Shown here one piece after another: positions 1 to 6,710 of a stretch of DNA of 8,360 bases. The notes beneath the pieces are model-generated. The model did not search any database, was not told the DNA's origin, and saw only the letters and a program-made list of their open reading frames with translations. The stretch is from Pseudonocardiales bacterium (GTDB lineage Bacteria; Actinomycetota; Actinomycetes; Mycobacteriales; Jatrophihabitantaceae), in the NCBI GenBank assembly GCA_030840415.1, contig JAVEEO010000304.1, forward strand, positions 1-8,360, written 5' to 3'. Position 1 is the first letter of the stretch, and the number at the start of each line of letters is the position of its first letter. A program made the translations under genes and the position numbers.

Positions 1-183
1 CAGCCACGCCCGGGAGGAGTCGTGCTCACCGATCGCGAACAGCGAAGGTTGCTCGATGACCGCGCCCGCTAGATACGCGAGGTCCTGCCAGTCCTGATCC
101 ATGCATCGGTAGGGGTTGAGCGCGCCGGTGATCCGGTCCGTTCGAACGGCCAGCGTGGGTCTCGCCCAGAATTCCGAGGCAAG
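1..183 (-). pseudogene. Epoxide hydrolase (alpha/beta hydrolase) C-terminal fragment, cut by the left edge
   Basis: Reading the minus strand from about 183 down to 1 gives an open frame whose second half strongly resembles actinobacterial epoxide hydrolases: TGALNPYRCMDQDWQDLA, then IEQPSLFAIGEHDSSRAWL. The family pattern recalled here is a GxLNxYRxxDxDWE segment followed by PSLFIGGxxDxxTxW, just before the C-terminal third. Upstream the match fades. The frame continues as low-similarity sequence to an in-frame stop at 262-264, with no ATG or GTG start and no ribosome binding site, and the catalytic Asp nucleophile region is absent. I infer a 5'-truncated, decaying gene whose 3' end lies outside the window. 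A frameshifted but otherwise intact gene is unlikely, because no hydrolase N-terminus appears in the next few hundred bases in any frame I read. The family call is fairly secure; the right boundary is approximate. Confidence 0.55.
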
Positions 184-314
184 GGAGTGGCCGCATGAAA
201 CTAAATCATCGGATGGTGGCGACCCCCGCAGCGTGGGCAAGCGCGTCTGCGCGAACGACGCCTACGACATCGGCGGCCCGGACGCCGAGCGCGGCCGGCG
301 GATAGTCGAGCGCG

Positions 315-335
315 TGTTGCACGCTTGTTGCACGC
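315..335. repeat. Tandem direct repeat TGTTGCACGC, two copies
   Basis: TGTTGCACGC occurs at 315-324 and again at 326-335, separated by one base. The copies therefore start 11 bp apart, about one helical turn. This spacing suits two protein monomers binding the same DNA face, but with only two copies a local duplication is equally possible. Confidence 0.6.
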
Positions 336-386
336 AGGCCAATTTGATCATGTTCCACAGTCGGCAATACGTCATCTCCGACGCTC

Positions 387-418
387 GAAGCCCTGAAATC
401 TATGGGGTCCAGGGCTTC
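387..418. repeat. Inverted repeat (9-bp arms, 14-nt loop)
   Basis: GAAGCCCTG at 387-395 is perfectly complementary to CAGGGCTTC at 410-418, giving a stable stem with a 14-nt loop. There is no T-run on either side, so a terminator role is weak. It lies in the gene-poor stretch about 70 bases from a second, stronger hairpin. Confidence 0.55.
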
Positions 419-486
419 CGCCCGAGATTACGAACGACAATGAGCACGACACCTCGCGTTCAGTGGTCACGGAGGGCACAAAATGT

Positions 487-521
487 GGCCCGGAACCACT
501 GTAAGTCAATGATTCCGGGCC
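487..521 (-). terminator. Hairpin with U-rich tail on the minus strand, probable terminator
   Basis: GGCCCGGAA (487-495) pairs perfectly with TTCCGGGCC (513-521) around a 17-nt loop. Read on the minus strand, the stem is followed by ACATTTTGTG, a short U-rich tract, so termination of leftward transcription is the best guess. The nearest leftward gene is the small membrane-protein gene ending at 762, about 240 bases upstream. The long loop makes this a less certain call than the hairpins at 2247 and 6627. Confidence 0.45.
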
Positions 522-761
522 CTCTAGGTGGTCCTGACAGGAGTTAGTTCTAACCTGCAGAAGGGCTTCCTGGCGCTGTGGCCGGTTCTGGACAGCCGAA
601 CGCCTGTCTCCAATGCCGGCAGTTAACATGATTCTCACCCGATCGAGATTGACCCCGGTCAGATCGTGTTCGAGTAGCGGTGCACAACCTCCACTTGCGG
701 TGATCTCGTCATGGTGTGCGTTCTGCTCGAGCACTCCGTCACCCCCATTGCTGTCAGGGCG

Positions 762-1040
762 CTACCCACGAGGCGATACGGCGTAGCTGACCGGCTGCTT
801 GTGCGAGCCTAGGAGCACGGTCATCTTGGGCCAGCGCTTCTCCAGAAGCCGAACTACGAGGTAGTAAACCGTTCCGATCACGAACACCGCGGTACCGACC
901 AGACGCTGCTGGGTCGTCTCGGATGCGCGATCCAGACCCAGAAGATCCAAGATCGGATTCGCCAGCCCGATGGACAACAGCCAGGCGACGAGGTAGCCGG
1001 CCAGGGTGCGGATGATGGAAGGTGCGATGGTTCCGGGCAT
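762..1040 (-). CDS. Small two-helix membrane protein, 92 aa, function unknown
   Basis: The frame is open much further upstream, but the ATG at 1040 is chosen because GGGGAAG lies 8 nt before it and the hydrophobic part begins soon after. The protein starts MPGTIAPSIIRTL. It has a membrane segment at about residues 13-34, a short polar linker (LDRASETTQQR), a second membrane segment at about 47-66 (VGTAVFVIGTVYYLVVRLLE), and a basic tail ending near KMTVLLGSHKQPVSYA. From memory, short actinobacterial membrane proteins with an N-terminal PGTIxxxxIRT and a C-terminal YYxxVRxLExxWPxxxxLLG pattern are widespread, including in phages and integrative elements, but have no established function. Size and topology would also fit a holin-like protein, which I cannot support further. 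It is transcribed away from the LuxR gene across a 240-base gap. Confidence 0.72.
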   Translation of the reverse strand: MPGTIAPSIIRTLAGYLVAWLLSIGLANPILDLLGLDRASETTQQRLVGTAVFVIGTVYYLVVRLLEKRWPKMTVLLGSHKQPVSYAVSPRG

Positions 1041-1203
1041 GGGACTCACTTCCCCGTAGAGGAGTTGAAGAGATAGGCCGACGCCGGCATTTAAGCCGTG
1101 CGTCACGCCGCTGTTGCGCAGCGGGGGAGACTGTCGGTTCCGCGCCCCGCTGGTGCCGGTATCAGGACGCATCAACGATATGACCGACCAACAAAAGCCG
1201 TCT

Positions 1204-1221
1204 GTACGCACTTTTACGTAC
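1204..1221. promoter_or_regulatory. Inverted repeat GTACG-N8-CGTAC, possible operator
   Basis: GTACG (1204-1208) and CGTAC (1217-1221) form a perfect 5-bp dyad around an A/T-rich centre. It lies about 60 bases before the probable LuxR start and in the divergent gap shared with the small membrane-protein gene. Position and symmetry suit a dimeric regulator, possibly the LuxR protein itself. The arms are short, so chance is a real alternative. Confidence 0.3.
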
Positions 1222-1279
1222 CGTTGCTCCAGTGTTTTCACCGGGTGGCTATGCGCCGCGTCCAACCTGCGAAGAAGGA

Positions 1280-2236
1280 ATGCTAACCGGATTAGTTTCT
1301 CTGGATCCGGTCCGCTTCGTACTTGCCAATGCGGCCTCGGCGCGCGCACGATGGAAGGGCAAGGGTGCGCGGTGGCGACGAAGGAGGCCCGTCATCGAGC
1401 GTGGGAGCAGGGCCGCGCGGCGCGTGGCTGGCGTCGCTGCTGAAGCGCTGACTGCGGGCAACTCGCGCGATGCCATGCGACTGGTAACGAACGCCTTGCT
1501 CGATGCCCTGGGTGCGGACAACGCGATCTACCACGAGTTCCATCACGACGGCTGGGGGGTTCTGCACGCCACTGCCCCCTCGGAAGTCTGGGACGTATTG
1601 CCGATACACGGGGCACCGACATCGGAGCTGCGCCGCCTCCATCCGGGAGTCGACCTTATGTGCAAGCATCGCGGCTACCGGCCTTTCGCGCTGACAGACA
1701 TGGTCAGCGAACGCCAGTGGCGCGACTACGAATTCCGCGACCTTCTGCGGCCAACGTGCGGAAAGGCCTTGAAGCTCCATATCGGCGTTAACAGCCCGCG
1801 AGGAGTGGCGCGAGGTTGGTCGCTGACCCGAGATGGAAGTGATTACTCACGCGCTGATCTGGAAGTCGCTGACGCACTCCGACCGATCCTCGAGATCGTT
1901 GTACAGCGCTACGCCGCGGACCTGGAAGTCACCCTACAGAGCCAAACATTGTTGACTGAGCGCGAACTGGTTATCCTGCGCTGTCTCTCCGAGGGCCAGA
2001 CCGCGACAATGATCGGTCGACGATTGGGTATCTCTGCTCGAACCGTGACGAAGCATGTGGAGCACATCTACCGAAAATTGGGCGTCCAGGACCGCATCAC
2101 GGCGCTGAGCGTCGCCGCGCGCCTGGGAGTCGTTGGCAATCCACACGTCCTCATCGACGCGGTCCCACCTTGTAGGCGGGGCAGCGACCACCACACATCC
2201 GGGCCTTCCTCGCCTTTCAAGGCTCAGTTGTTCTGA
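1280..2236 (+). CDS. LuxR-family transcriptional regulator, 318 aa
   Basis: The C-terminal part is a classic LuxR/GerE DNA-binding domain at about residues 224-284: LLTERELVILRCLSEGQTA, then IGRRLGISARTVTKHVEHIYRKLG. The T-x-RE opening, the recognition helix SARTVTKHV and the IYRKLGV turn are all present. The N-terminal 200 residues (NAIYHEF, GWGVLHA, RRLHPGVDL, PFALTDMVSERQWRDYEF, GWSLTRDGSDYSRADLEVADALRPIL) match the sensor-like half of a common actinobacterial LuxR group; its ligand is unknown and it lacks a receiver aspartate pattern. The start is uncertain. ATG 1280 has a purine-rich GAAGAAGGA directly before it. ATG 1232 would add 16 residues, and GTG 1424, just before the conserved part, would remove 48. 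A tail of about 35 residues after the HTH looks unstructured. It converges with the ABC exporter genes. An orphan regulator by position; its targets are unknown. Confidence 0.87.
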   Translation: MLTGLVSLDPVRFVLANAASARARWKGKGARWRRRRPVIERGSRAARRVAGVAAEALTAGNSRDAMRLVTNALLDALGADNAIYHEFHHDGWGVLHATAPSEVWDVLPIHGAPTSELRRLHPGVDLMCKHRGYRPFALTDMVSERQWRDYEFRDLLRPTCGKALKLHIGVNSPRGVARGWSLTRDGSDYSRADLEVADALRPILEIVVQRYAADLEVTLQSQTLLTERELVILRCLSEGQTATMIGRRLGISARTVTKHVEHIYRKLGVQDRITALSVAARLGVVGNPHVLIDAVPPCRRGSDHHTSGPSSPFKAQLF

Positions 2237-2246
2237 GGTTCATAGG

Positions 2247-2279
2247 GCGCCTGCTCGCACCAATGGTGCGAGCAGGCGC
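2247..2279. terminator. Bidirectional terminator hairpin between converging genes
   Basis: GCGCCTGCTCGCACC (2247-2261) and GGTGCGAGCAGGCGC (2265-2279) are a perfect 15-bp inverted repeat with a 3-nt loop. It starts 11 bases after the LuxR stop and lies 24 bases beyond the permease stop, so it can end transcription from both sides. There is no long T-run, as is common in GC-rich actinomycetes. Confidence 0.85.
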
Positions 2280-2302
2280 TCGTTGGTCAGGACCGGGAAC
2301 CG

Positions 2303-3115
2303 CTACTTGACCTCGGACCGCATCACCAACCGCAGCCCGACCACCAGCGGCGTCACCAGCCAGCACAGCCCGGTGACGGCGATGTTGGCCCACTGCTCGG
2401 CGGTCGGCGTGCTGTTGAACAGGAAGCTCTGCGCGTAGCTGACGTCCACCCACGGGCGCAGGTCGGCGAACCACTGCTGGCTGGCGGCGAGCACTCCGAA
2501 CAGCGGAGGCAGCACCAGCGAGTAGACGAAGTAGGCGACGATGGCTCCGGCCGAACTGCGGATCAGCACGCCCAGCATGAAGCCGGTCAGCAGGCCCAGG
2601 ACGTTGCCCAGCACGATGTAGAGGCACTCCACGAACGTGATGTCCCATACCTGCGGGGTACCGGTGATCGCGGTGCCCACCACGTTGCCGAGCGCGCCGA
2701 TCCCGAAGGCCAGCAGCATGGACACCACCGCCACGAGAACCGAGGCGATCGCCTTGGCCGCGATGACCCGGCTGCGGTGCGGCACCAGGGTGAACGTCGT
2801 CAACCCGCTGCGCTGGCTCCATTCGCTGGTGACGGAAAGGATCGCCACCATCGGCAGGATCACCGCCATCGGCGCGCCGACCGCCGCGCCGAAATTGGCG
2901 TAGGTCAATTCACTGTCCGGCGCGAACAGGATCACCGCGGTGGTGGCAAGCAGCGCGGCGATGCCGATGCTGGCCATCAGCCAGAATCCGGAGCGGGTGT
3001 TGAACATCTTGCGCAGTTCGATCCTGGTGACCCGCGACAGCGGCACCGCGGCAGGCCGCCGCTGCGAGACGATCGAGTGCGGCTCGGGCACCGCCATGGT
3101 CTGTACGGCGGTCAT
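2303..3115 (-). CDS. ABC-2 type transporter permease, 270 aa
   Basis: This is the membrane half of an ABC exporter. An N-terminal cytoplasmic stretch contains TRIELRKMFNTRSGFW, the amphipathic entry motif typical of ABC-2 permeases. About six membrane segments follow: about 43-65, 75-96, 118-148, 160-185, 190-212 and 245-263. The loop TSEWSQRSGLTTFTLVPHR (96-114) after the second segment is a family hallmark, likely facing the ATPase. The start ATG (3115-3113) overlaps the TGA of the ATPase gene as ATGA, with GAAGGAG 7 nt upstream, so the two are almost certainly co-transcribed and translationally coupled. Length is usual for single-domain ABC-2 permeases that work as homodimers. The substrate cannot be told from sequence; relatives export lipids, antibiotics or other hydrophobic compounds. 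Confidence 0.93.
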   Translation of the reverse strand: MTAVQTMAVPEPHSIVSQRRPAAVPLSRVTRIELRKMFNTRSGFWLMASIGIAALLATTAVILFAPDSELTYANFGAAVGAPMAVILPMVAILSVTSEWSQRSGLTTFTLVPHRSRVIAAKAIASVLVAVVSMLLAFGIGALGNVVGTAITGTPQVWDITFVECLYIVLGNVLGLLTGFMLGVLIRSSAGAIVAYFVYSLVLPPLFGVLAASQQWFADLRPWVDVSYAQSFLFNSTPTAEQWANIAVTGLCWLVTPLVVGLRLVMRSEVK

Positions 3116-4011
3116 GCCGCTGCTCCTTCGCGTTGGGTTTCGGCAGTGAGCCGCAGAAACATCTCTTCCAGGCCGGCGCTGTCGGCCGACCGCAGCTCGG
3201 TGAGGGCGATGCCCGCCTTCAGCGTGAGCTTTCCGACCAACAAGGCGTCGGCATCGGTGCGCAAGCTGCCGTCATCGGAGCGGGCAACCGCCAGCCCACC
3301 GGCAGCCATCGCCCGCTCGAGCCCAGCAAGGTCCGCGGCCCGAACGACGGTGCCCGCCGCCTGCAGCAGCTCGGTCTTGGTGCCCTGCGAGACGATCCGG
3401 CCGTTGCCGATCACCACGATGTCGTCGGCGATCACCTCGATCTCGTGCAGCAGGTGCGAGGACAGCAGCACGGTGCCGCCGCGGTTGGCGTAGTCGCGCA
3501 GCAGGTCGCGCATCCAGCGGATGCCGGCCGGGTCCAGGCCGTTCGCTGGTTCGTCGAGGATCAACACCTGCGGATCGCCGATCAGGGCGGTAGCGATGCC
3601 GAGCCGTTGCCGCATGCCGAGCGAGTAGTTGCCGACCCGGCGGCCGGCCTCGGCTTCGGTGAGGCTGACCAGTTCGATCATTTCGCGGACCCGGGTTGCC
3701 GGCAGTCCCATCGTCTGCTGGGCGATGGTCAGGATCTCGCGGCCGGTGCGGCCGGCGTGCTGGGCCGAGGCATCGAGCAGGACGCCGACCTCCAACCCGG
3801 GGTTGGGCAGGTCCCGGTACCGGCGCCCGGCGACGCTGACGGCTCCCGAGGTGGGCGGGGTGAGGCCGACGATGATCCGCATGGTGGTCGACTTGCCGGC
3901 GCCGTTCGGACCGAGGAACCCGGTCACCCGACCTGGCCTGGCCGTGAAACTGATGTTGTCGACGGCGGTGTACCCGCCGTACTTCTTGCTGAGCGCCTCG
4001 ACGGTGATCAT
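3112..4011 (-). CDS. ABC transporter ATP-binding protein (exporter type), 299 aa
   Basis: A complete nucleotide-binding protein powering the adjacent permease. Walker A is GPNGAGKST (residues 34-42). The signature is YSLGMRQR (129-136), a usual variant of LSGGQ in this group. Walker B is VLILDEP with catalytic Glu154, then the D-loop NGLDP, and the switch His186 lies in LLSSHLL. The Q-loop region reads VGVLLDASAQHAGRTGREIL with no Gln in the usual place; I recall the same LLD pattern in related actinobacterial exporters. Residues after about 215 form the C-terminal extension seen in DrrA/BcrA-like ATPases, ending EEMFLRLT. The frame is open far upstream, but ATG 4011 starts exactly at the conserved MITVEALSKKYG and has GAGGAT 7 nt before it. 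First gene of a two-gene operon with the permease. Confidence 0.95.
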   Translation of the reverse strand: MITVEALSKKYGGYTAVDNISFTARPGRVTGFLGPNGAGKSTTMRIIVGLTPPTSGAVSVAGRRYRDLPNPGLEVGVLLDASAQHAGRTGREILTIAQQTMGLPATRVREMIELVSLTEAEAGRRVGNYSLGMRQRLGIATALIGDPQVLILDEPANGLDPAGIRWMRDLLRDYANRGGTVLLSSHLLHEIEVIADDIVVIGNGRIVSQGTKTELLQAAGTVVRAADLAGLERAMAAGGLAVARSDDGSLRTDADALLVGKLTLKAGIALTELRSADSAGLEEMFLRLTAETQREGAAA

Positions 4012-4342
4012 GGACGAGATCCTCGCCGGGCGCTGGTCCTCGTGCGGACGGACATGATCGGTGCACCTTTCTCCAACAGCATCGGCCCTTGCGGCACGCC
4101 GCGGGTAGCGGCTCGATGTAGCAAGAGTGGTCCCGACAGAGCATCGATACGTCGGGGACGGCCCTGAGCCGGTCCCCCCGTTGTCCTGGCCGGAGCTCAG
4201 GGTCTGCCCTGGCGTCCGCCGCCTCGGGAATGGGGGCAGGCGGCTGCCGGCCGGGGCGACTGCAAACCGGCTGCTGACTTCCGACGTTCTGCCGGTTACT
4301 CTGCAGGTCGTCTCATCCCCCTCACATCCGGAGGACAGGCCT
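4012..4342. other. Divergent intergenic region between exporter and M6 protease
   Basis: These 331 bases separate the leftward ATPase gene from the rightward protease gene. Open frames crossing it are extensions of those genes and lack protein-like content. It contains a candidate protease promoter (4274-4302), an inverted repeat CCCTGAGC (4162-4169) / GCTCAGGG (4195-4202) and an imperfect dyad GGTCCCGAC (4129-4137) / GTCGGGGAC (4151-4159). I could not assign a convincing promoter for the exporter operon. The dyads could be operator sites for a regulator of either transcript. Confidence 0.5.
4274..4302 (+). promoter_or_regulatory. Candidate housekeeping-sigma promoter of the M6 protease gene
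   Basis: CTGACT (4274-4279, 4 of 6 to TTGACA) and TACTCT (4297-4302, fits TANNNT) are separated by 17 bases. Transcription would start near 4309, leaving a leader of about 34 nt that includes GGAGGA before the GTG start. Consensus match only. Confidence 0.4.
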
Positions 4343-6610
4343 GTGCCTCGACTCACTACCGGCGTGCTCAGCGCCGTTGCCCTCACGCTCGCGAGCGTGG
4401 CGGTCATACCAGCAGCAACAGCGGCTCCGGCCGCCGAATCACCGGCGGCGGCCAGCCGTCCGGACAGCCACCCCGGACCGCTGACCGCCCGTCAGGACGC
4501 CCGGCGCAAGGCGGCGCAGAAGCTCATCCTGTCCGGCAAGGCAGCGCCGAATTCCGACGGCGTCGTCAAGCTGGCCGAGGACAAGTACTACCAGGCCGCG
4601 GTGACCGGCACCGGCCGCGTCTTCACCATCCTGTCCGAGTTCGGCACCGCGGGCAGTGGCAAGCTCGGCACCACGCCGGGCCCGCTGCACAACCAGATCG
4701 CGCAACCGGATCGCAGCGTCGACAACAGCACCGCGTGGACCAGCGACTTCAACCGCGCGTACTACCTCAACCTGCTGTTCGGCTGCGGTGAGTCGTTCAA
4801 GAACTTCTATACCGCGCAGTCCTCGGGCCACTACACGGTCGACGGCGACGTCAGCAACTGGGTCCAGGTGCCGAACAACGCCTCCACCTACGGCGACAAC
4901 ACCGTGGAGAACAACGGCGGTGCCTGGCAGTTCATCGCCGACTCCGGCAACGCCTGGTACGCCGCACAGGTCGCCGCCGGCCGCTCGGATGCCGACATCA
5001 GGGCCCAGCTGACCTCCTTCGACGTCTGGGACCGCTACGACTACGACCACGACGGCAACTTCGACGAGCCCGACGGCTACCTCGACCACTTCCAGGCGGT
5101 GCACGCCGGCGAGGGCGAGGACGGCAACGGCGGCGAGGACGCGATCTGGTCGCACCGCTGGTACGTCAATCAGACCGACTACGGCCTGACCGGACCCACC
5201 GTGGGCGGCACGCCGGTTCGCTTCGGCGGCACCCAGATCGGCAACACCGGCTTCTGGATCGGCGACTACACCGTCGAGGCCGAGAACGGCGGCCTGGGCG
5301 TGTTCTCGCACGAGTTCGGCCACGACCTCGGCCTGCCCGACCTGTACGACACCGACGGCGGCGACAACGGTACCGGCTTCTGGACCATCATGTCGGCGGG
5401 CTCCTGGCTCAACCACGGCACCGTCGACATCGGCACCACGCCCGACCACATGGGGCCGTGGGAGAAGCTGCAGCTGGGCTGGCTGTCCTACTCGGTGGTC
5501 TCGCCGGGCCAGGGCGGCAGCTACACGCTGAGCCCCGCGGCGGTGCAAACCACCGGGCAGGCCCAGGGCCTGGTCGTGGACGTGCCGGATCAGGCGGTCC
5601 AGCAGACCTACACGACGCCGAGTTCAGGCAGCTACGCCTGGTGGACGGGCAACGCCAGTGATTCCAACACCACGCTCACCCGCAGCCTCAACCTGACCGG
5701 CATCAGCAAGGCAACCGTGGCGGCCAGTGCCTGGTACAACATCGAGGACGGTTTCGACTACCTGCACGCCGAGTACTCCACCAACGGCGGGGCGAGCTGG
5801 ACCGAGGTCGGCACCGCGCTGACAGGTTCCTCCAGCGACCGCTGGAAGACCCTGAAGTACACGGTGCCCGGCGGCGGCCAGACGCTGTTCCGGTTCCGCT
5901 ACCAGAGCGACGGCGGGGTGAACCTCGGTGGCGCTTTCCTCGACGACATCTCGGTGAAGTCCGGCGGCACCACGCTGTTCACCGACAATGTCGAGTCCGG
6001 TGACAACGGCTGGTCCGCTGCCGGCTTCAAGCGCAGCACCGGCACCGAGTCGACGGTGGGTGACCGGTACTACCTCGCCGAGAACCGCACCTACACCGGC
6101 TACGACGCGACCCTGCAGACCGGGCCGTACCAGTTCAGCAAGGGCATCACCGCGCCGAACTGGGTGGAGCGGTTCCCGTACCAGGACGGCATGCTGGTGT
6201 GGTCGGTGGACGAGACGTACACCGACAACAACACCATCGACCACCAGGGTCACGGATTGGTGCTGCCGGTCGATGCCCGTCCGGCGCCGTTCACCTTCTC
6301 CGACGGCTCCAAGCCGGGCAACCGGCGCCAGCCGTTCGACGCCACCTTCGGCCTGCAGGCGACCGACCCGGTCGCGCTGCACAAGGAGGTCCTGGTCGGC
6401 AACGGCAAGGGCGCCACGGTCCAGACGCTGACCGCCTCGGCCCCGTCGAGCGCCGCGATCCCGACGTTCGACGACTCGGTCACCGACCGGTACTGGTCCT
6501 CGGCCAACCCGCTGTCCTCGGCGCTGGTCGCCGGGCACGGGGTGAGGATGACCGTGACCAGCCAGGCCACCAACGGCCCGCTCACCGTGACGGTGAACGA
6601 CCCGGCCTGA
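4343..6610 (+). CDS. Immune inhibitor A-type secreted metalloprotease (peptidase M6), 755 aa
   Basis: A secreted zinc endopeptidase of the InhA/M6 family. GTG 4343 is chosen because GGAGGACA lies just upstream and the protein then opens with a signal peptide (PRLTTGVLSAVALTLASVAV, cleaved near ATAA, residue 28). An Ala/Arg-rich propeptide follows to about residue 60. The catalytic domain starts with the M6 pattern (VFTILSEFG, then FNRAYYLNLLFG). It carries an acidic loop DHDGNFDEPDG (235-245), probably calcium-binding, and the zinc site HEFGHDLGLPD (323-333: His323, Glu324, His327, and Asp333 in the family position). Met350 in TIMSAGSW is the Met-turn. Residues from about 440 form beta-rich C-terminal domains: STNGGASWTEVG, AFLDDISV, LFTDNVESGDNGW, and the terminal NWVERFPYQDGMLVWSVDETY region. 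Length matches full-length family members, with no frameshift. Likely role: extracellular protein degradation. Divergent from the exporter; monocistronic by context. Confidence 0.95.
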   Translation: MPRLTTGVLSAVALTLASVAVIPAATAAPAAESPAAASRPDSHPGPLTARQDARRKAAQKLILSGKAAPNSDGVVKLAEDKYYQAAVTGTGRVFTILSEFGTAGSGKLGTTPGPLHNQIAQPDRSVDNSTAWTSDFNRAYYLNLLFGCGESFKNFYTAQSSGHYTVDGDVSNWVQVPNNASTYGDNTVENNGGAWQFIADSGNAWYAAQVAAGRSDADIRAQLTSFDVWDRYDYDHDGNFDEPDGYLDHFQAVHAGEGEDGNGGEDAIWSHRWYVNQTDYGLTGPTVGGTPVRFGGTQIGNTGFWIGDYTVEAENGGLGVFSHEFGHDLGLPDLYDTDGGDNGTGFWTIMSAGSWLNHGTVDIGTTPDHMGPWEKLQLGWLSYSVVSPGQGGSYTLSPAAVQTTGQAQGLVVDVPDQAVQQTYTTPSSGSYAWWTGNASDSNTTLTRSLNLTGISKATVAASAWYNIEDGFDYLHAEYSTNGGASWTEVGTALTGSSSDRWKTLKYTVPGGGQTLFRFRYQSDGGVNLGGAFLDDISVKSGGTTLFTDNVESGDNGWSAAGFKRSTGTESTVGDRYYLAENRTYTGYDATLQTGPYQFSKGITAPNWVERFPYQDGMLVWSVDETYTDNNTIDHQGHGLVLPVDARPAPFTFSDGSKPGNRRQPFDATFGLQATDPVALHKEVLVGNGKGATVQTLTASAPSSAAIPTFDDSVTDRYWSSANPLSSALVAGHGVRMTVTSQATNGPLTVTVNDPA

Positions 6611-6626
6611 CGTACTCGCACACCAG

Positions 6627-6659
6627 ACTGGCCCGCTCCGGATTCCGGAGCGGGCCAGT
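6627..6659 (+). terminator. Intrinsic terminator after the M6 protease gene
   Basis: ACTGGCCCGCTCCGGA (6627-6642) and TCCGGAGCGGGCCAGT (6644-6659) form a perfect inverted repeat of up to 16 bp (about 14 bp paired, allowing a real loop) 16 bases after the protease stop. It is followed by TCCGTTT, a weak T-rich tail. It also lies beyond the 3' end of the leftward SH3-protein gene, so it may serve both. Confidence 0.85.
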
Positions 6660-6710
6660 TCCGTTTGAAACCACTGGCCTAGCGAATGGTGCCCACCGCC
6701 CGATCGGCGG

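Larger units (their letters stand above)
184..761. other. Gene-poor stretch with hairpins and short repeats
   Basis: No convincing gene was found in these 578 bases. The open frames on both strands have mixed codon use, no good ribosome binding site and no recognisable domain. From about 230 to 320 the third codon position is almost all G or C, in a phase shared by the plus frame of 116-547 and the minus frame of the hydrolase fragment, so it may be old coding sequence. The rest holds a tandem 10-bp repeat (315-335), two hairpins (387-418 and 487-521) and small palindromes at 532-542 (TCCTG-A-CAGGA) and 543-554 (GTTAG-TT-CTAAC). This fits a degenerate intergenic region beside a dying gene. 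Confidence 0.5.

Noticed and set aside
11..72. Short plus-strand frame with GGAGGAG before GTG (16 codons)
   Set aside because: It lies antisense to the clear epoxide hydrolase motif block and stops after 16 residues, so the ribosome binding site look-alike is chance.
116..547. Plus-strand open frame of 143 codons
   Set aside because: No ribosome binding site, no recognisable domain, mixed codon use after about 320, and it runs through both hairpins. Its only coding-like part shares third positions with the opposite-strand hydrolase frame.
372..734. Minus-strand open frame of 120 codons starting GTG
   Set aside because: Poor start context, third positions not GC-rich, and the frame passes through two hairpins, one of them a likely terminator. 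No family recognised.
1..760. Integration site or mobile-element end in the gene-poor left region
   Set aside because: Hairpins and repeats are suggestive, but there is no tRNA, no integrase or transposase and no matching duplicate sequence within the window.
3133..4167. Plus-strand open frame of 344 codons across the ATPase gene
   Set aside because: Antisense shadow; the minus strand carries intact Walker A, signature, Walker B and switch His.
4439..5548. Long minus-strand open frame of 369 codons inside the M6 protease gene
   Set aside because: A shadow of the protease with low-complexity Val/Ala/Gly/Arg composition; the plus-strand protein has all catalytic motifs.
5624..6538. Minus-strand open frame of 304 codons over the protease C-terminal region
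   Set aside because: Antisense shadow in a GC-rich gene with no domain or ribosome binding site.
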